Shown here: piece after piece, positions 1-9,155 of the stretch
Layout: each line of letters begins with the position of its first letter
Numbering within the stretch: the first letter of the stretch is position 1
Source of the DNA: CBDDBK01 sp965225715
Lineage (GTDB): Bacteria > Bacteroidota > Bacteroidia > Cytophagales > Flammeovirgaceae
NCBI GenBank assembly: GCA_965225715.1
Contig: CBDDBK010000004.1
Span: 682,001-746,000, forward strand
Length of the DNA: 64,000 nt
Direction: 5' to 3'
Translations under genes and position numbers: made by a program
The notes under the pieces: generated by a model
Told to the model about the DNA's origin: nothing
Databases searched by the model: none
What the model saw: only the letters and a program-made list of their open reading frames with translations

Positions 1-862
1 CATAATAAAAACGATTGCCTTCCTCAATTTTCATATGAATAGAAACCCGATTATTACTAATGTCTATTATGGTATCTTCAACAATTTTAGCATCTCTATA
101 ACCTTTATTTTTATAAAAAGTAATTAAATTATCTTTGTCATTCCAATATTCGTAACGAATAAAGCGAGAAGGTTTAAAGAGTTTAGTAAATTTTTTCTGT
201 TTGGTTTTTTTGAGCTGTTTTAAAATTTTAGACTTTTTAAAAGCCGAAATACCTTCTATATGTATATCTTTAATTCTGACTTTTTGATTTTTCTTAACTC
301 TAATGTTTAAGATATTATGATTTTTGTGAAAAGTATCATTTTCAACTTGAGTAAATACCTCTATATTTTTATAACCTTTATCTTTGTAATGAATTTTTAT
401 AGAATTTTTAGCATTTTGAATAAGGCTGTTGCTAATTATTCTTCCCCTAAGTATACCAACTTTATCATTTAAAGTTGTAATTTGACCTTTCCTAACGCCA
501 GAAATCCGATAATCTGATAAACGTGGTCGTTCCTTAACCTCTATTTCTATAAAAATATCGCCTCCTACAATATTAAGAATATTAATTTTGATATCGCCTA
601 AAATTCCTTGTTTCCATAAATTGCGGATTGCTTGACTAATTTCGTCGCTTGGTACTTTAATAATATCCCCAACTTTAAGACCAGAAATAGAAGTTATGGC
701 ATTAGCATCTAAATATTTCGCACCTCTAACAGAAATTTCAGCTATAGTATATTCTTTTGGATAGGCATAATCTACTGTTTCTTGCCCGTAGGTATCAGGT
801 GTCCAAATTATCCAACATAAACATATAAAAATATTGATAATAAATAGGTTAATATATTTCAT
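1..862 (-). CDS. bamA: BamA outer-membrane assembly protein, N-terminal part (3' end outside window)
   Basis: Reading the minus strand from the ATG at 862 gives an open frame running off the left edge (about 287 residues). It begins with a signal-like segment (MKYINLFIINIFICLCWIIW) followed by repeated POTRA-type units: 'ISVRGAKYLDANAI..SGLKVGD', an 'IEIEVKERPRL' strand, 'IKIHYKDKGYKN', then 'VRIKDIHIEGISAF' and 'LITFYKNKGYRDAKI'. These are the hallmarks of BamA/YaeT, which folds and inserts beta-barrel proteins in the outer membrane; POTRA domains lie in the periplasm. The beta-barrel is beyond the window edge. The gene is transcribed away from fabD, with a 757-bp gene-free gap between them. 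Family identity is strong; the full length cannot be judged. Confidence 0.9.
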   Translation of the reverse strand, partial: MKYINLFIINIFICLCWIIWTPDTYGQETVDYAYPKEYTIAEISVRGAKYLDANAITSISGLKVGDIIKVPSDEISQAIRNLWKQGILGDIKINILNIVGGDIFIEIEVKERPRLSDYRISGVRKGQITTLNDKVGILRGRIISNSLIQNAKNSIKIHYKDKGYKNIEVFTQVENDTFHKNHNILNIRVKKNQKVRIKDIHIEGISAFKKSKILKQLKKTKQKKFTKLFKPSRFIRYEYWNDKDNLITFYKNKGYRDAKIVEDTIIDISNNRVSIHMKIEEGNRFYY

Positions 863-1190
863 TTAAAAATGGATAAATTTAAAGATAATAAATTATAAAT
901 GAATAATTTAGGTTTTAAAATATAGCCTATATATAAGAAAAATGTAAAAGTATTAGTAAAAACTTAAACTTCCAAAAGATACATATCTTTTCATAGCTCA
1001 ATAATTACGAATTAATAATTATAAATCATGAAAATATACAATATGTATACTTTTATCAAATCCATAGTTAAGTAGATGGCTTTTTAGATAAAAAAGCGTA
1101 TGCAATAAGTATCGAAAATAAGATTAGTAAGAAAATAGAATGCTATCTGGAATTATTAATTTAAAATATTAAGTTGAACTCAGGTTGGTT

Positions 1191-1275
1191 AAGTCATTTG
1201 AAAAAGGATCTTTAGTTAGCTTAACTCATTTATAATGAAAATAAATAGTTCCGAGATAAAAATAACACGGCTATA
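1191..1275 (+). repeat. interspersed 95-bp-type repeat, degenerate copy
   Basis: It contains the left block (CATTTGAAAAAGGAT), the middle TTAACTCATTTAT and a degenerate right block (GTTCCGAGATAAAAATAACA ... GGCTATAG) in the same order and spacing as the better copies at 60658 and 55864. Confidence 0.6.
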
Positions 1276-1459
1276 GAGTAAAAAATTAAGCAAAATAAAC
1301 TAAATGCTGAAAACATTGCTGACGATCATTATTTCTTCTATTTTTTTTAAATTATAAAATAATAACCTTATTATAGTCTTTTTTTTATTTTTCCATAAAA
1401 CTAGCAATCTATAATTGAGAATTATTGTAAAGAAAAGGTATAAATATACTCAATAAGGT

Positions 1460-1540
1460 ATAATCATTTCACTTGAAAAAGGGTTTTTTTGAAGGGTTAA
1501 TTTATAAAAACTCTATTTTTATAAATTGATAATGAGTAAC
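1460..1540 (+). repeat. interspersed 95-bp-type repeat, partial copy
   Basis: The left block CACTTGAAAAAGGGTTTTTT with a following GAAGGGTTAATTT is recognisable. The right half is degenerate. Confidence 0.5.
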
Positions 1541-1619
1541 TTATGATATTTTGGAGAAGTACTAATCAAGCAGTTATAATTTTATTTTTATGTTTTAGTT
1601 TTTAATAGCGCTTAAACAA

Positions 1620-2492
1620 ATGCAAGCATATCTATTTCCAGGACAAGGTTCTCAGTTTCCAGGTATGGGACAGGCTTTATATGAAAATATTCAGAGTAGA
1701 GAACTTTTTGACAAAGCCAATAAAATATTAGGTTTTAACATATCTGATATTATGTTTTCAGGTTCAAAAGAAATATTAAGCCAAACCCATATCACCCAAC
1801 CTGCTATTTTCATTCATTCTGTTATTAGAGCCAAAAAAGAAGGAAATATAAAGCCTCAAATGATGGCTGGACATTCTTTAGGGGAATTTTCGGCCTTGAC
1901 GGTTGCTGGTTGTTTAACTTTTGAAGATGGATTGAAGTTGGTACATGCACGGGCTAAAGCTATGCAAAAAGCATGTGATGATAATCCTTCTACTATGGCA
2001 GCTGTTTTAGGACTAGAAGATGAATTAGTAGATAAAATTTGTAAAGAAAGTGGAGAAATTGTAGTAGCAGCTAATTATAACTGTCCTGGACAAATTGTAA
2101 TTTCAGGTACTTTTAAAGGTATAGAAAAAGTTCAGACTAATTTAAAAAATGCAGGTGCCAGAAGAGTTGTTCCTTTATCTGTAGCAGGTGCTTTTCATTC
2201 CCCTTTAATGGAACAAGCGCAACAAGAACTTGAAATAGCTGTATCAAAAACAACTTTTTCAAAACCTTTTTGTCCTGTATATCAAAATGTTGATGCTTTA
2301 CCTTATTGTGATCCGGGCGTTATCGCTCAAAATCTTATTAAACAATTAACAGCTCCAGTCCGCTGGACGCAAATTATTAAAAACATGTTAAATGATGGTG
2401 TAAACAATTTTGTTGAATGCGGACCAGGAAAAGTTTTATCAGGATTAATCAGAAAAATAGACAGAACAAAAAATAGCATAAATATGAGTTAA
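1620..2492 (+). CDS. fabD: malonyl-CoA:ACP transacylase
   Basis: A 290-residue cytoplasmic enzyme that moves malonyl from CoA to acyl carrier protein, supplying extender units for fatty-acid synthesis. The N-terminal GQGSQ oxyanion loop (residues 8-12), the nucleophile motif GHSLGE (84-89, Ser86) and the 'GAFHS' catalytic-His motif near residue 195 are all present, and the length is normal. The ATG at 1620 places the GQGSQ loop at its usual distance from the N-terminus. It stands alone, with gaps on both sides, so it is probably its own transcription unit rather than part of a fab operon. Confidence 0.96.
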   Translation: MQAYLFPGQGSQFPGMGQALYENIQSRELFDKANKILGFNISDIMFSGSKEILSQTHITQPAIFIHSVIRAKKEGNIKPQMMAGHSLGEFSALTVAGCLTFEDGLKLVHARAKAMQKACDDNPSTMAAVLGLEDELVDKICKESGEIVVAANYNCPGQIVISGTFKGIEKVQTNLKNAGARRVVPLSVAGAFHSPLMEQAQQELEIAVSKTTFSKPFCPVYQNVDALPYCDPGVIAQNLIKQLTAPVRWTQIIKNMLNDGVNNFVECGPGKVLSGLIRKIDRTKNSINMS

Positions 2493-2877
2493 TTTTTTAC
2501 TTTTTTGATCGTAATAAAAACTAAAATACCTTCGCTAAGTAGTTTTTATAGAATGATAGCTTTTTTATGTTCTTTGGTATAGACGTGAAAATCTAAATTT
2601 TAAAATACCTACACCTATATAATTTGGCACACTGCTTATCTTTACTTATATTTGTGAAAGTTGATAATGTTATTACAATCACTTCACTTGAAAAAAGGAT
2701 TTTGAAGAGATTTACAAAGGATGAGAAAAAACATTAAATATCCGGTGTACCTTTTCTAATTTGTTTCTCCTTATCCTTATGTTTTCTAAATTCAGCCCTT
2801 TTGACCAACTTGGGTAAACATAAGATTTTTAATTTTGGGCTGGGTGGTATTTTTTCTATTTATAAGATTATAAGTTC
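2493..2877. other. gene-free stretch before ccmC
   Basis: 385 bp without a supported reading frame. It holds one partial copy of the interspersed repeat near 2675-2730; otherwise I see nothing. Confidence 0.5.
2675..2730 (+). repeat. interspersed 95-bp-type repeat, left half
   Basis: CACTTCACTTGAAAAAAGGA followed by TTTTGAAGAG matches the left half of the family. The right half is not recognisable. Confidence 0.55.
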
Positions 2878-3564
2878 ATGAATAGCAATTATAGAATATT
2901 AGTATGGTGGAAAATATCTTGTATAATTTTATTGATTTACACAATTTTAGCGGGTTTTATTTTCCCTGTTCCTCGTCTTAATATTCTTAATGAAACCATT
3001 AGAAACTTGTATTTTCATGTGCCTATGTGGTTTGTTATGGTTCTTTTGCTAGCAATTTCTACTTTTTATTCTTTTAAATATCTAAAAACAAATAATCTCA
3101 AACATGATATTTATGCTTCTGAGTTTGTTTATGTTGCTCTATTTTTTGGCTTTTTAGGTTTGTTATCAGGTATGTTGTGGGCAAAATTTACTTGGGGTGC
3201 TTTTTGGAGCAATGACCCTAAGCAAAATGCTTCAGCTATTGGAATACTAATTTATTTAGGTTATGCGCTATTAAGAAAATCTTTTAATAATGAAAACCAG
3301 CGTAATAAAATCACAGCAGTATTTAATATTTTTAGTTACGCCATTTTTATACCTTTAGTATTTATTTTACCTCGTCTTAGTGATTCTTTGCATCCTGGTA
3401 ATGGTGGTAATCCGGGTTTTAATTCATATGATTTGGATAATAGTATGCGCTTAGTATTTTATCCTGCTATTATAGGATGGTTTTTATTGGCTTTATGGAT
3501 TGTTCAGCTTTTGGTACGCATTAAAAATAGTTCAATATATTTGTATGAAAAATACAATTCATAA
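2878..3564 (+). CDS. ccmC: cytochrome c biogenesis protein CcmC/CcsA-like
   Basis: A 228-residue polytopic inner-membrane protein with about six hydrophobic segments. The tryptophan-rich periplasmic motif is present as 'KFTWGAFWSNDPKQ' (around residues 103-116), with a flanking His in 'LYFHVPMWF' and 'SDSLHPGNGG'. CcmC delivers heme to the chaperone CcmE during cytochrome c maturation. No ccmB, ccmE or ccmF is adjacent in this window; the next gene, 36 bp downstream on the same strand, is mreC. Length and motif placement suit the heme exporter subunit C group of Bacteroidota. Confidence 0.88.
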   Translation: MNSNYRILVWWKISCIILLIYTILAGFIFPVPRLNILNETIRNLYFHVPMWFVMVLLLAISTFYSFKYLKTNNLKHDIYASEFVYVALFFGFLGLLSGMLWAKFTWGAFWSNDPKQNASAIGILIYLGYALLRKSFNNENQRNKITAVFNIFSYAIFIPLVFILPRLSDSLHPGNGGNPGFNSYDLDNSMRLVFYPAIIGWFLLALWIVQLLVRIKNSSIYLYEKYNS

Positions 3565-3600
3565 ATTTTATGTTATCACTTTATAAAACATATTTTAGCT

Positions 3601-4440
3601 ATGAGTCTACTGCTCTTTCTAAAAAACAACTTCTTATTCTTTCTCTTTATTGCTTTGGAATTGCTGGCTTTTAATCTAATTTCAAAACAAAATCAATATA
3701 AAAATATTGTTATCTTAACTTCAGCAAATACTTTTTCGGGATATATTTATGATTTATCAAATTCATTAGTTTCTTTTTTGAATATAAGAGGCCAAAACCG
3801 ATTACTCATAAAAGATAATAGAAAATTAAGAGAGGCAATACTTAAAAATAAATTATCCGTATCAATAATAGATAGTCAACCTATTCTAAGCTCTCTTAGT
3901 AGAAAGATGTTATCCGATACAAATTTTAATTTAATTTCAAGTCGTGTTATTAATAATACAATTCATTTATCCTCTAACTATATCACTTTAGATAAAGGGT
4001 CTGCTGATGGTATAAGAAAAAATATGGGTATTATAAATAAAGGAATAGTAGGTAAAATAAAAACCGTATCGACTCATTATAGTGTTGCTTATTCATTACT
4101 TCATCCTAACATGCCAATTGCTTCTGAAATCAAACGCACAGGCACAATATGCGTGGTCAATTGGCAAAATAATAAAGTAAATAGAAGCAATCTACAATAT
4201 GTTCCTAAGCATGTAAACCTTAAAAAAGGAGATTCTGTTGTAACTTCTGGCTACAATGCTATTTTTCCACCTAATATACTAATTGGTAGTATAGAAAAAG
4301 CAAAAGTGGCTAAACATAAAAATTTTCAAGAGGTAGAAATAAAACTTACCGAAGACTTTAGTAGCTTAAAACACATTTATATCATCAAGCCTAAAAGAAT
4401 AACTCAAGATTCTATTCCCCTATCTACATTATTAAATTAG
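3601..4440 (+). CDS. mreC: rod shape-determining protein MreC
   Basis: A 279-residue inner-membrane-anchored periplasmic protein. It has one N-terminal transmembrane segment (about residues 11-28), a short coiled-coil (about 63-86) and two beta-barrel halves with the family landmarks 'ITLDKGSADGIRKNMGIIN', 'GIVGKIK' and 'LKKGDSVVTSGYNAIFPP'. MreC scaffolds the elongasome for lateral wall synthesis. Here it follows ccmC by 36 bp and precedes glnN; mreB and mreD, its usual partners, are not in this window. The identification rests on domain order and conserved turns and is confident. Confidence 0.9.
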   Translation: MSLLLFLKNNFLFFLFIALELLAFNLISKQNQYKNIVILTSANTFSGYIYDLSNSLVSFLNIRGQNRLLIKDNRKLREAILKNKLSVSIIDSQPILSSLSRKMLSDTNFNLISSRVINNTIHLSSNYITLDKGSADGIRKNMGIINKGIVGKIKTVSTHYSVAYSLLHPNMPIASEIKRTGTICVVNWQNNKVNRSNLQYVPKHVNLKKGDSVVTSGYNAIFPPNILIGSIEKAKVAKHKNFQEVEIKLTEDFSSLKHIYIIKPKRITQDSIPLSTLLN

Positions 4441-4636
4441 AAATTTAATAAATATAAAAGATAAATATCTTTCCTTAATTGTCTACATAAAAATAAATAT
4501 TTTTCGGTTTTTTTAAAATAAATGGGTTTAAAAATAATGAAAAAATAAATTTTAATTGTTTTTTTGTTATTTTTAGGGTTTAGAATCTTTTATATTCAAA
4601 CTATATATATTTACATTTTACACGTATAATATTCCA

Positions 4637-6820
4637 ATGGGAAATTTAAGAACAGATATCTTAGCGACTTTAAATGGACGACAACCTATAAATGTTGAAA
4701 TACCTTCAAAAAAAATTTCAAAGTATTTTGGCAAAAATGCTTTTACTTTGAAGAAAATGAAAACTTTATTGTCGCCTAGTAACTATAAAGAGTTTAGGGA
4801 AGCTCTTAACAAAGGGCAAGATATAACGCCTCAACTAGCTGATTCTATTGCAACAGCTATGAAAAACTGGGCTATCGATGAAGGTGCAACACACTATACG
4901 CACTGGTTCCAACCTTTAACTGATACAACTGCTGAAAAACATGATGCTTTTTTTGATCTCAAAAGTGACGGAACTGTTATAGAAGAATTTAAAGGTAATG
5001 TTTTAATACGCCAAGAGCCTGATGCATCTTCATTTCCCTCTGGTGGATTAAGAAATACATTTGAAGCACGAGGATATACAGTTTGGGATCCAACCTCTAA
5101 TCCTTTTTTAATGGAAAGTGGAAATGGAAAAACATTATGTATCCCAACTATTTTTGTATCTTATACAGGCGAATACTTAGACAATAAAGGGCCCTTATTA
5201 AAATCATTAAATAGGTTAGGCAAAATTGCTAGCGAAGTATGTCACTATTTTGACAAAAATGTAACTAATGTACAACCTACCTTGGGATGGGAGCAAGAAT
5301 TTTTCTTAATTGATAGGGTCTTATTTAATGCTCGTCCTGATTTAGTCTTATCAGGGCGCACTCTTTTTGGAAACAAACCAGCTAAAGGACAACAGCTAGA
5401 CGATCATTATTTTGGCACAATTACCTCTCGAGTTCAAAGTTATTTACAAGATCTAGAGGTAGAAGCATATAAAATTGGAATTCCAATTAAAACTCGGCAT
5501 AATGAGGTTGCTCCGGGTCAATTTGAGATTGCTCCAATTTTTGAAGAAACAAATACCGCCGCCGACCATAATTTAATTTTAATGGATATTATGAAAAAGG
5601 TCTCTACTCGTCATAATTTTAGAGTTCTTTTTCATGAAAAACCTTTTGCTCGTTTAAATGGAAATGGTAAACATAATAATTGGTCGTTACAAACAAATAC
5701 TGGTGTGAATCTACTATCTCCAAGTAGTAAAGCTAAGGTTAATCTTCAATTTTTAACCTTTTTTATCAATACTATAAAAGCTGTCCATGATTATTCATCT
5801 TTGTTAAGAGCCAGTATTGCATCTTCAGGAAATGATCATCGCTTGGGTGCTAATGAAGCGCCTCCGGCAATTATTTCTGTCTTTATTGGTTCTAAACTTA
5901 CAGAAATATTAAAACAGTTAGAAAAAAATGAAGACACTATTATTGATAAAGGAGATAATTTATATATGAAGCTGGGTATTGATAAAATACCATCTATACT
6001 TCTTGATAATACAGATAGAAATAGAACTTCTCCTTTTGCTTTTACAGGGAATAAATTTGAGTTTCGAGCAGTTGGTGCCTCGGCCAATAATGCCTTACCA
6101 ATGACTATTCTTAATCTTATTGTGGCTAACCAACTCACAGATTTTAAAGAAAAAGTAGACATACTAATCGAAGAAGGTCAAAAGAAAGAAGTAGCCATAG
6201 TTAATATTTTAAGAGAATATATAAAATCTTCAAAAAATATACTTTTTGAAGGTGACGGCTATGGAAATGAATGGGTAGAAGAAGCAAAAAAACGAAATTT
6301 GGAAAATATTAAAGATACACCTCGTGCCCTTGATTCTTATTTGAAAGACAAGAATATAGCCTTATTCGAAAAATTTAAGGTATTAAATAAATCTGAGATT
6401 TTCGCTAGACATGAAGTTATGTTAGAAAAATATCTTATGAAAATTCAGATAGAAGCCGATGTTATTAGTGAATTAGCTTTAAATACTATTCTACCTGTAA
6501 CTATTAAATACCAGAATGAAATACTTAATAACATTCAAATGTCTAAGCAGTTAGGTATAGAAAATGAAAATATAGAGCGCCTTGCTGATACTATTTCTAA
6601 GCATATTAATACTGTATATAATTTAGTTAACCAAATGACTGATGATAATAAAAAAATAAATGAAATTAAAAACATAAGAGAAAAAGCTGTTGCATATGCT
6701 GATATAGTTAAAGGAAAATATTTTGATAATATCAGGGAGAGTATAGATAAACTTGAACTTTTAGTAGATGATTCGCAATGGCCTTTACCAAAATATAGAG
6801 AACTACTTTTTTTACGTTAA
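4637..6820 (+). CDS. glnN: glutamine synthetase type III
   Basis: A 727-residue enzyme making glutamine from glutamate, ammonia and ATP. Its size and the motifs 'NGNGKHNNWSL' and 'HRLGANEAPPAIISVFIG' identify the GSIII class found in Bacteroidota and cyanobacteria, not the shorter GSI. Other supporting blocks are 'HYTHWFQPLT' near residue 91, 'SFPSGGLRNTFEARGYT' and 'NEVAPGQFEIAP'. The C-terminal part is helical. It is followed by a clear stem-loop terminator, so it is probably a single-gene unit. The 200-bp leader is very AT-rich, and no operator could be identified. Confidence 0.97.
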   Translation: MGNLRTDILATLNGRQPINVEIPSKKISKYFGKNAFTLKKMKTLLSPSNYKEFREALNKGQDITPQLADSIATAMKNWAIDEGATHYTHWFQPLTDTTAEKHDAFFDLKSDGTVIEEFKGNVLIRQEPDASSFPSGGLRNTFEARGYTVWDPTSNPFLMESGNGKTLCIPTIFVSYTGEYLDNKGPLLKSLNRLGKIASEVCHYFDKNVTNVQPTLGWEQEFFLIDRVLFNARPDLVLSGRTLFGNKPAKGQQLDDHYFGTITSRVQSYLQDLEVEAYKIGIPIKTRHNEVAPGQFEIAPIFEETNTAADHNLILMDIMKKVSTRHNFRVLFHEKPFARLNGNGKHNNWSLQTNTGVNLLSPSSKAKVNLQFLTFFINTIKAVHDYSSLLRASIASSGNDHRLGANEAPPAIISVFIGSKLTEILKQLEKNEDTIIDKGDNLYMKLGIDKIPSILLDNTDRNRTSPFAFTGNKFEFRAVGASANNALPMTILNLIVANQLTDFKEKVDILIEEGQKKEVAIVNILREYIKSSKNILFEGDGYGNEWVEEAKKRNLENIKDTPRALDSYLKDKNIALFEKFKVLNKSEIFARHEVMLEKYLMKIQIEADVISELALNTILPVTIKYQNEILNNIQMSKQLGIENENIERLADTISKHINTVYNLVNQMTDDNKKINEIKNIREKAVAYADIVKGKYFDNIRESIDKLELLVDDSQWPLPKYRELLFLR

Positions 6821-6838
6821 GATAAATTTATTATTTTT

Positions 6839-6893
6839 AAGATCAGTAGGGAAACTTACTGATCTTTTATATAGTTTTTTAAAAAACTATATA
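6839..6893 (+). terminator. terminator hairpin(s) after glnN
   Basis: A perfect 10-bp stem AAGATCAGTA / TACTGATCTT (6839-6848 and 6857-6866) with a GC-containing loop is followed by TTTT. Immediately after it lies a second, perfect 26-nt AT palindrome (6868-6893). The first has the form of an intrinsic terminator, 18 bp after the glnN stop. Confidence 0.8.
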
Positions 6894-6981
6894 AAATCTT
6901 TTTTCAAATGATATAACTATCAAAATGAGAAAATATACTCTTTTTATTTTTAACAGCAAAGCTATAATAATTTCAGATAAT

Positions 6982-7929
6982 TCACTTTTCAGATTGATTT
7001 AACTTGTGATGTATAATTGTGCTATATAGCCAAAATTCTATACTAAAAATAAGTATAGCACCTAACAAATGCAAAGGCTGAGCAAAAGCAGGTATTGCCC
7101 AATAGACCATAAGTGTACCCAAAATAAGTTCGGCAAACGTTATAAATAAAATGCTTATTGCCAGTATTTTAAATTGTTTTAGTTTTTCGTTTTTCAAAAT
7201 ATGCCAGACCATTAGGGCAATGCTCAAAAAAAGAAGTATTGAAAAAGAACGATGTGCATAAAAAGTTATTCCTAGTTGGTCAATCCACAGATGACGATTA
7301 TTTTGGCCCAAATGTAAAGCAATTTGGTCTATAGATTCACGAATTTGAGTACCTAAAATAATTTGGAAAAGGATAAAAATGAGGTTAATATAAAGATATC
7401 GTTTTAAAATAGGAGCATAAGTAGGTTTGTAGGTATGAAGTTTTGAACAGGCATAGGTATACAATAATATAGCAACAATTAGTACAGCTACAAGCATATG
7501 AAGAGTAACAACTATAGGCGCTAAATCTGTAGAAACGACCACTGACCCCAACCAACCTTGGAAGCCAACTAAAATAAAATTTAAAAAACTTAAAGCAATA
7601 ACTTTTTTATTTTTTTTCCAAAAATGCCAAGAAAAAAGAAAAGTTAAAAAGATAAAAAAGCCAATTAAGACCCCAACAAGACGGTTCACATATTCAACCC
7701 AAGTTTTAAAAGCATTAAAATTAGCAATTTCCTTACCAGCTACTTTAAAACGAGTTTTATAATCAGCAGGTAATTCAGAAACTTGGCTAGGAGGTATCCA
7801 TTTTCCAAAACACTTGGGCCAATCAGGGCAACCCATACCCGAACCCGTACTCCGAACTATTCCCCCCAACAAAATCAAAATATAGATACTCCCAATAGTT
7901 AAAAGAGAAGAAAACTGAAAATAACGCAT
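6982..7929 (-). CDS. ctaA: heme A synthase (CtaA/Cox15 family)
   Basis: A 315-residue integral membrane protein that oxidises the C8 methyl of heme O to the formyl group of heme A for aa3/caa3 oxidases. The N-terminal signature 'GGIVRSTGSGMGCPDWPKCFG' (residues about 22-42) includes the paired cysteines; conserved His residues are seen in 'TLHMLVA', 'FYAHRSFS' and 'QPLHLLGA'. Eight membrane segments fit the family. It converges with glnN. A DUF420 protein, often linked with heme-copper oxidases, lies 11 kb away. The start is the ATG at 7929, just before the first membrane segment. Confidence 0.93.
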   Translation of the reverse strand: MRYFQFSSLLTIGSIYILILLGGIVRSTGSGMGCPDWPKCFGKWIPPSQVSELPADYKTRFKVAGKEIANFNAFKTWVEYVNRLVGVLIGFFIFLTFLFSWHFWKKNKKVIALSFLNFILVGFQGWLGSVVVSTDLAPIVVTLHMLVAVLIVAILLYTYACSKLHTYKPTYAPILKRYLYINLIFILFQIILGTQIRESIDQIALHLGQNNRHLWIDQLGITFYAHRSFSILLFLSIALMVWHILKNEKLKQFKILAISILFITFAELILGTLMVYWAIPAFAQPLHLLGAILIFSIEFWLYSTIIHHKLNQSEK

Positions 7930-7951
7930 AGGCTAATCACAAAAGGTAATG

Positions 7952-8209
7952 TCAATATTTGAGTGATATGTTATAATTAACAATAAAGTCAAGAGTGAAC
8001 CAAAAGTGGTTATCTTCGGATTTAGAAAAAGAAAGTGTCTTTCTTACAAATCTTCCTATGCGTTGTTTTAGCGTATTATTCCAATGCTCTACATGATTGG
8101 TTTGCCCGGATTGTTTGCCTATACTATTATGGCTACCGGTGTCGATCACTTTTTCATATGCGGCATAAAAATCGCTGTAAGTGGCACTAGCTTTATAGCT
8201 GCTAGGCAA
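7952..8209 (-). pseudogene. IS1-family transposase, C-terminal remnant
   Basis: The 85-residue frame contains 'QTNHVEHWNNTLKQRIGRFV' followed by 'RKTLSFSKSEDNH', the conserved C-terminal block of IS1 InsB transposases around the catalytic Glu. The N-terminal half of the transposase (zinc finger, helix-turn-helix, first two catalytic acidic residues) is absent, so this is an immobile fragment. It lies right beside ctaA and is followed upstream by a copy of the interspersed repeat. Confidence 0.85.
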
Positions 8210-8239
8210 ATAACTCTTATATTTACACTAGCCATATTT

Positions 8240-8345
8240 TAGTTATTCTATTTGAAAAAAGGATTTTTATAAGTTTTCAATATAGTTGATTTATGCATTT
8301 AGTTGGCTTAAAGATATCTTAACTAATTTATTGATAGAAAAATTT
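8240..8345 (+). repeat. interspersed 95-bp-type repeat, degenerate copy
   Basis: The left block TATTTGAAAAAAGGATTTTT is exact. The remainder is degenerate (AACTAATTTATTGATAGAAA near its end). It lies in the 291-bp gene-free stretch between the IS1 remnant and the Nudix gene, where nothing else was recognised. Confidence 0.5.
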
Positions 8346-8501
8346 TTATAAAATAGAATTTAAAGTTTATATAGAACCTTTAAATTCTAAATATTTTGAA
8401 AATCAAATATTTAGAGTTTTTATAAGAAAATCCTTATGATTATAGTTAAAAACCCAATAACTAATTTTTTAAATTGATTTACAAAATTAATACTTACGTT
8501 T

Positions 8502-9131
8502 TTAGAGTATTTTCCAAATATTCAAAAACTGTTCTAATATTAAAGCCGTTGCCCCCCAAATTTCGTGGTTTTCAAAACAAAAAACAGGCATTTTATACGC
8601 CATTTGCTTATACGTATAGGTTTTAAGATTTTTATTTTTAGGTTCTAAAAGCCAATTAATGTCTATTTCTATGATTTTTCTAACCTCTTTTTTTTCAAGT
8701 GTATAAACAGGTCTATTGGGCAAGTAAGCCACAAAAGGATAAACCAAAGCATTGCTAACCATTATATACAACTCCGATAAGCCTCCCAAAATATGGCTTG
8801 TCTTGATAGACACGCCGACTTCTTCTAAGGTTTCGCGAATGGCTGTCTCTTCCAACAAATTCTCATAGTCTTCTTTTTTACCACCCGGAAAACAAATTTG
8901 CCCCCCATGCACCCCGTCATAGTCGGGTCTTTGCATAAATACGAGTTTCCATGTATTGCCATCTTTAAAAATCATGAGCGAAACAGCGCATATTTTGGCT
9001 TTTTCTTTAAAACTCGAAATAGAATGGTAATGTTGGACAGCCGAAGGGCGTGTCTCTTGCAGCATATTTTTGTTTTGGAATAAATTCTGGCATCTATCCA
9101 AAAAAATATCTTCTTTATTAAAATCAACCAT
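8502..9131 (-). CDS. Nudix hydrolase, CoA pyrophosphatase-like
   Basis: A 209-residue cytosolic Nudix protein. The Nudix box runs from about residue 83 to 106 (GGKKEDYENLLEETAIRETL then EEVG), with all the metal-binding glutamates. It is preceded by 'GGQICFPGG', which fits the CoA-diphosphatase subgroup (NudL/NUDT7/8) that cleaves CoA or acyl-CoA to 3',5'-ADP and phosphopantetheine. It lies 24 bp downstream of the TPR gene on the same strand and could be co-transcribed with it. Substrate assignment is by subgroup motif only. Confidence 0.85.
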   Translation of the reverse strand: MVDFNKEDIFLDRCQNLFQNKNMLQETRPSAVQHYHSISSFKEKAKICAVSLMIFKDGNTWKLVFMQRPDYDGVHGGQICFPGGKKEDYENLLEETAIRETLEEVGVSIKTSHILGGLSELYIMVSNALVYPFVAYLPNRPVYTLEKKEVRKIIEIDINWLLEPKNKNLKTYTYKQMAYKMPVFCFENHEIWGATALILEQFLNIWKIL

Positions 9132-9155
9132 ATAGAAAAGCTCTAAAAATTTATC

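Larger units (their letters stand above)
863..1619. other. gene-free stretch between bamA and fabD
   Basis: This 757-bp AT-rich gap between divergent genes has no convincing reading frame on either strand. It contains two degenerate copies of the interspersed repeat of the window (listed separately). Promoters for both flanking genes are presumably here, but I could not identify a clear TTG / TAnnTTTG pair. Confidence 0.6.
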
